This document shows positions 42,312-42,620 of a DNA stretch of 42,620 bases, in pieces. A program made the translations under genes and the position numbers. Position 1 is the first letter of the stretch; each line of letters begins with the position of its first letter. Origin of the DNA: JABEVB01 sp049965775 (GTDB lineage: Bacteria; Planctomycetota; Phycisphaerae; WQYP01); the NCBI GenBank assembly GCA_049965775.1, contig JBMFVX010000005.1, positions 1 to 42,620 of the forward strand. The letters run 5' to 3'. The notes under the pieces are model-generated. The model was given only the letters and a program-made list of their open reading frames with translations. It was not told the DNA's origin and made no database searches.

Positions 42312-42374
42312 TGAGGCTTGCAAGCCCATTGGAAGAACTTCTGCCCATGTTTGCTAGTCTCTTAAAAAATCATG

Positions 42375-42415
42375 GCCGACGCCAACACTGCATCGCGTTG
42401 GGCGTGGCAATTTTT
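42375..42415 (+). terminator. Rho-independent terminator after purM
   Basis: An 11-bp stem with two single-base bulges (GCC-ACGCC-AAC pairing with GTT-GGCGT-GGC) followed by AATTTTT. It lies about 65 bases after the purM stop. Confidence 0.65.
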
Positions 42416-42439
42416 CCGGGCAGTCTGCCGGCTGCGCCG

Positions 42440-42472
42440 GTAACGCAGACATCTTGTCTGCATCGTAACCGT
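42440..42472. other. Probable end of an IS66-type element
   Basis: GTAAC occurs at 42440 and again at 42465 just outside the transposase stop. IS66-family ends commonly begin GTAA, so one of these is probably the terminus. A GCAGACA-TCT-TGTCTGC hairpin lies between them. The other end of the element is outside the window. Confidence 0.4.
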
Positions 42473-42620
42473 TCACGGACCTGAAGGAAGCAGTGAGGGT
42501 GTGGGTTTTCCTGCGAAGTGGTTGGCTACGGTCTGATACAGGAATTCAAAGACGCTGCGTTGTTGCTGGGTGCAGGTGGCCATGGCCGACCACATGCGTT
42601 CGCACCATTGCCGCCCTCGC
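42473..42620 (-). CDS. IS66-family transposase, C-terminal end (partial)
   Basis: On the minus strand a frame open from base 42620 to TGA at 42475-42473 encodes 48 residues. It includes ERMWSAMATCTQQQRSVFEF and then LYQTVANHFAGKPTPSLLP. This resembles the C-terminal tail of IS66 transposases, where ERMW.V.ATC.QQGRSV.EFL is common. The 5' part lies beyond the right edge, so it cannot be told whether the element is intact. No stop or frameshift is seen in the visible part. Confidence 0.7.
   Translation of the reverse strand, partial: RGRQWCERMWSAMATCTQQQRSVFEFLYQTVANHFAGKPTPSLLPSGP

Noticed and set aside
42400..42420. A second copy of the MITE end: GGGCGTGGCAATTTTTCCGG resembles the MITE terminal repeat (about 17 of 21).
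   Set aside because: The bases form the 3' arm and U-run of the purM terminator, which explains the similarity; there is no partner repeat or target duplication.

Overview
The window most likely comes from a Gram-negative bacterium of the Planctomycetota, perhaps a Phycisphaerae-like lineage. This is inferred from a PEP-CTERM secreted protein, lipopolysaccharide (kdsB) and lipoprotein genes, RND export, GC-rich coding sequence and an IS66-type transposase end. No rRNA or other marker gene allows a firm placement. Nearly all of the sequence is single-copy housekeeping or metabolic coding sequence in short, mixed-strand operons.

Left edge (1-5760): the end of a lipid or polyketide-like cluster. 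It holds an MMPL/RND exporter fused to a C45-type NTN-hydrolase and a TPR tail, a small lipoprotein, and a PaaK-like acyl-adenylate ligase. The start of the cluster lies outside the window.

Region 5761-6413 has no gene but is rich in signals. A 172-bp fold-back mobile element (MITE) with 21-bp terminal inverted repeats is flanked by a perfect 9-bp target duplication. The right-hand duplication contains the -35 box of a promoter. That promoter drives a SAM-I (S-box) riboswitch with a four-strand switch as its expression platform.

Region 6414-11901 is the most interesting part. The riboswitch leads into a divergent threonine-synthase-like PLP enzyme, a ThiS/MoaD-type sulfur carrier ending in Gly-Gly, a free-standing NIL-domain protein and an E1-like (ThiF/MoeB) activating enzyme. 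Two DinB-fold paralogues and a cysteine desulfurase follow. Control by SAM plus this gene content suggests homocysteine/methionine synthesis from O-phosphohomoserine with a protein thiocarboxylate as sulfur donor (a MetM/MetO-type route), not ordinary threonine synthesis.

Region 12086-16091: tRNA-Leu(CAA), ribH, nusB, a ClC-type chloride channel/transporter with a CBS pair, and ftsY. Region 16205-18790: a LamG-like PEP-CTERM protein with a long structured leader, divergent from a LuxR-type regulator with a clear promoter and terminator. Region 18840-22743: a VOC dioxygenase/glyoxalase, then (minus strand) a GH20 hexosaminidase coupled to a PfkB sugar kinase.

Region 22830-29627: pgk, rpe, fabI, a Sua5-type TsaC, alr and a D-2-hydroxyacid dehydrogenase on the plus strand, meeting a convergent nucleosidase. 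Region 29888-34563: carA, ribD (minus), a Mn-type superoxide dismutase and an acyl-CoA dehydrogenase-like protein. Region 34589-39555 (minus): a large GAF-PAS-GGDEF-EAL protein, tRNA-Leu(CAG), kdsB and a HIT protein. Region 39578-42311: zwf and purM, ending in a terminator. The right edge holds the 3' end of an IS66-family transposase on the minus strand.
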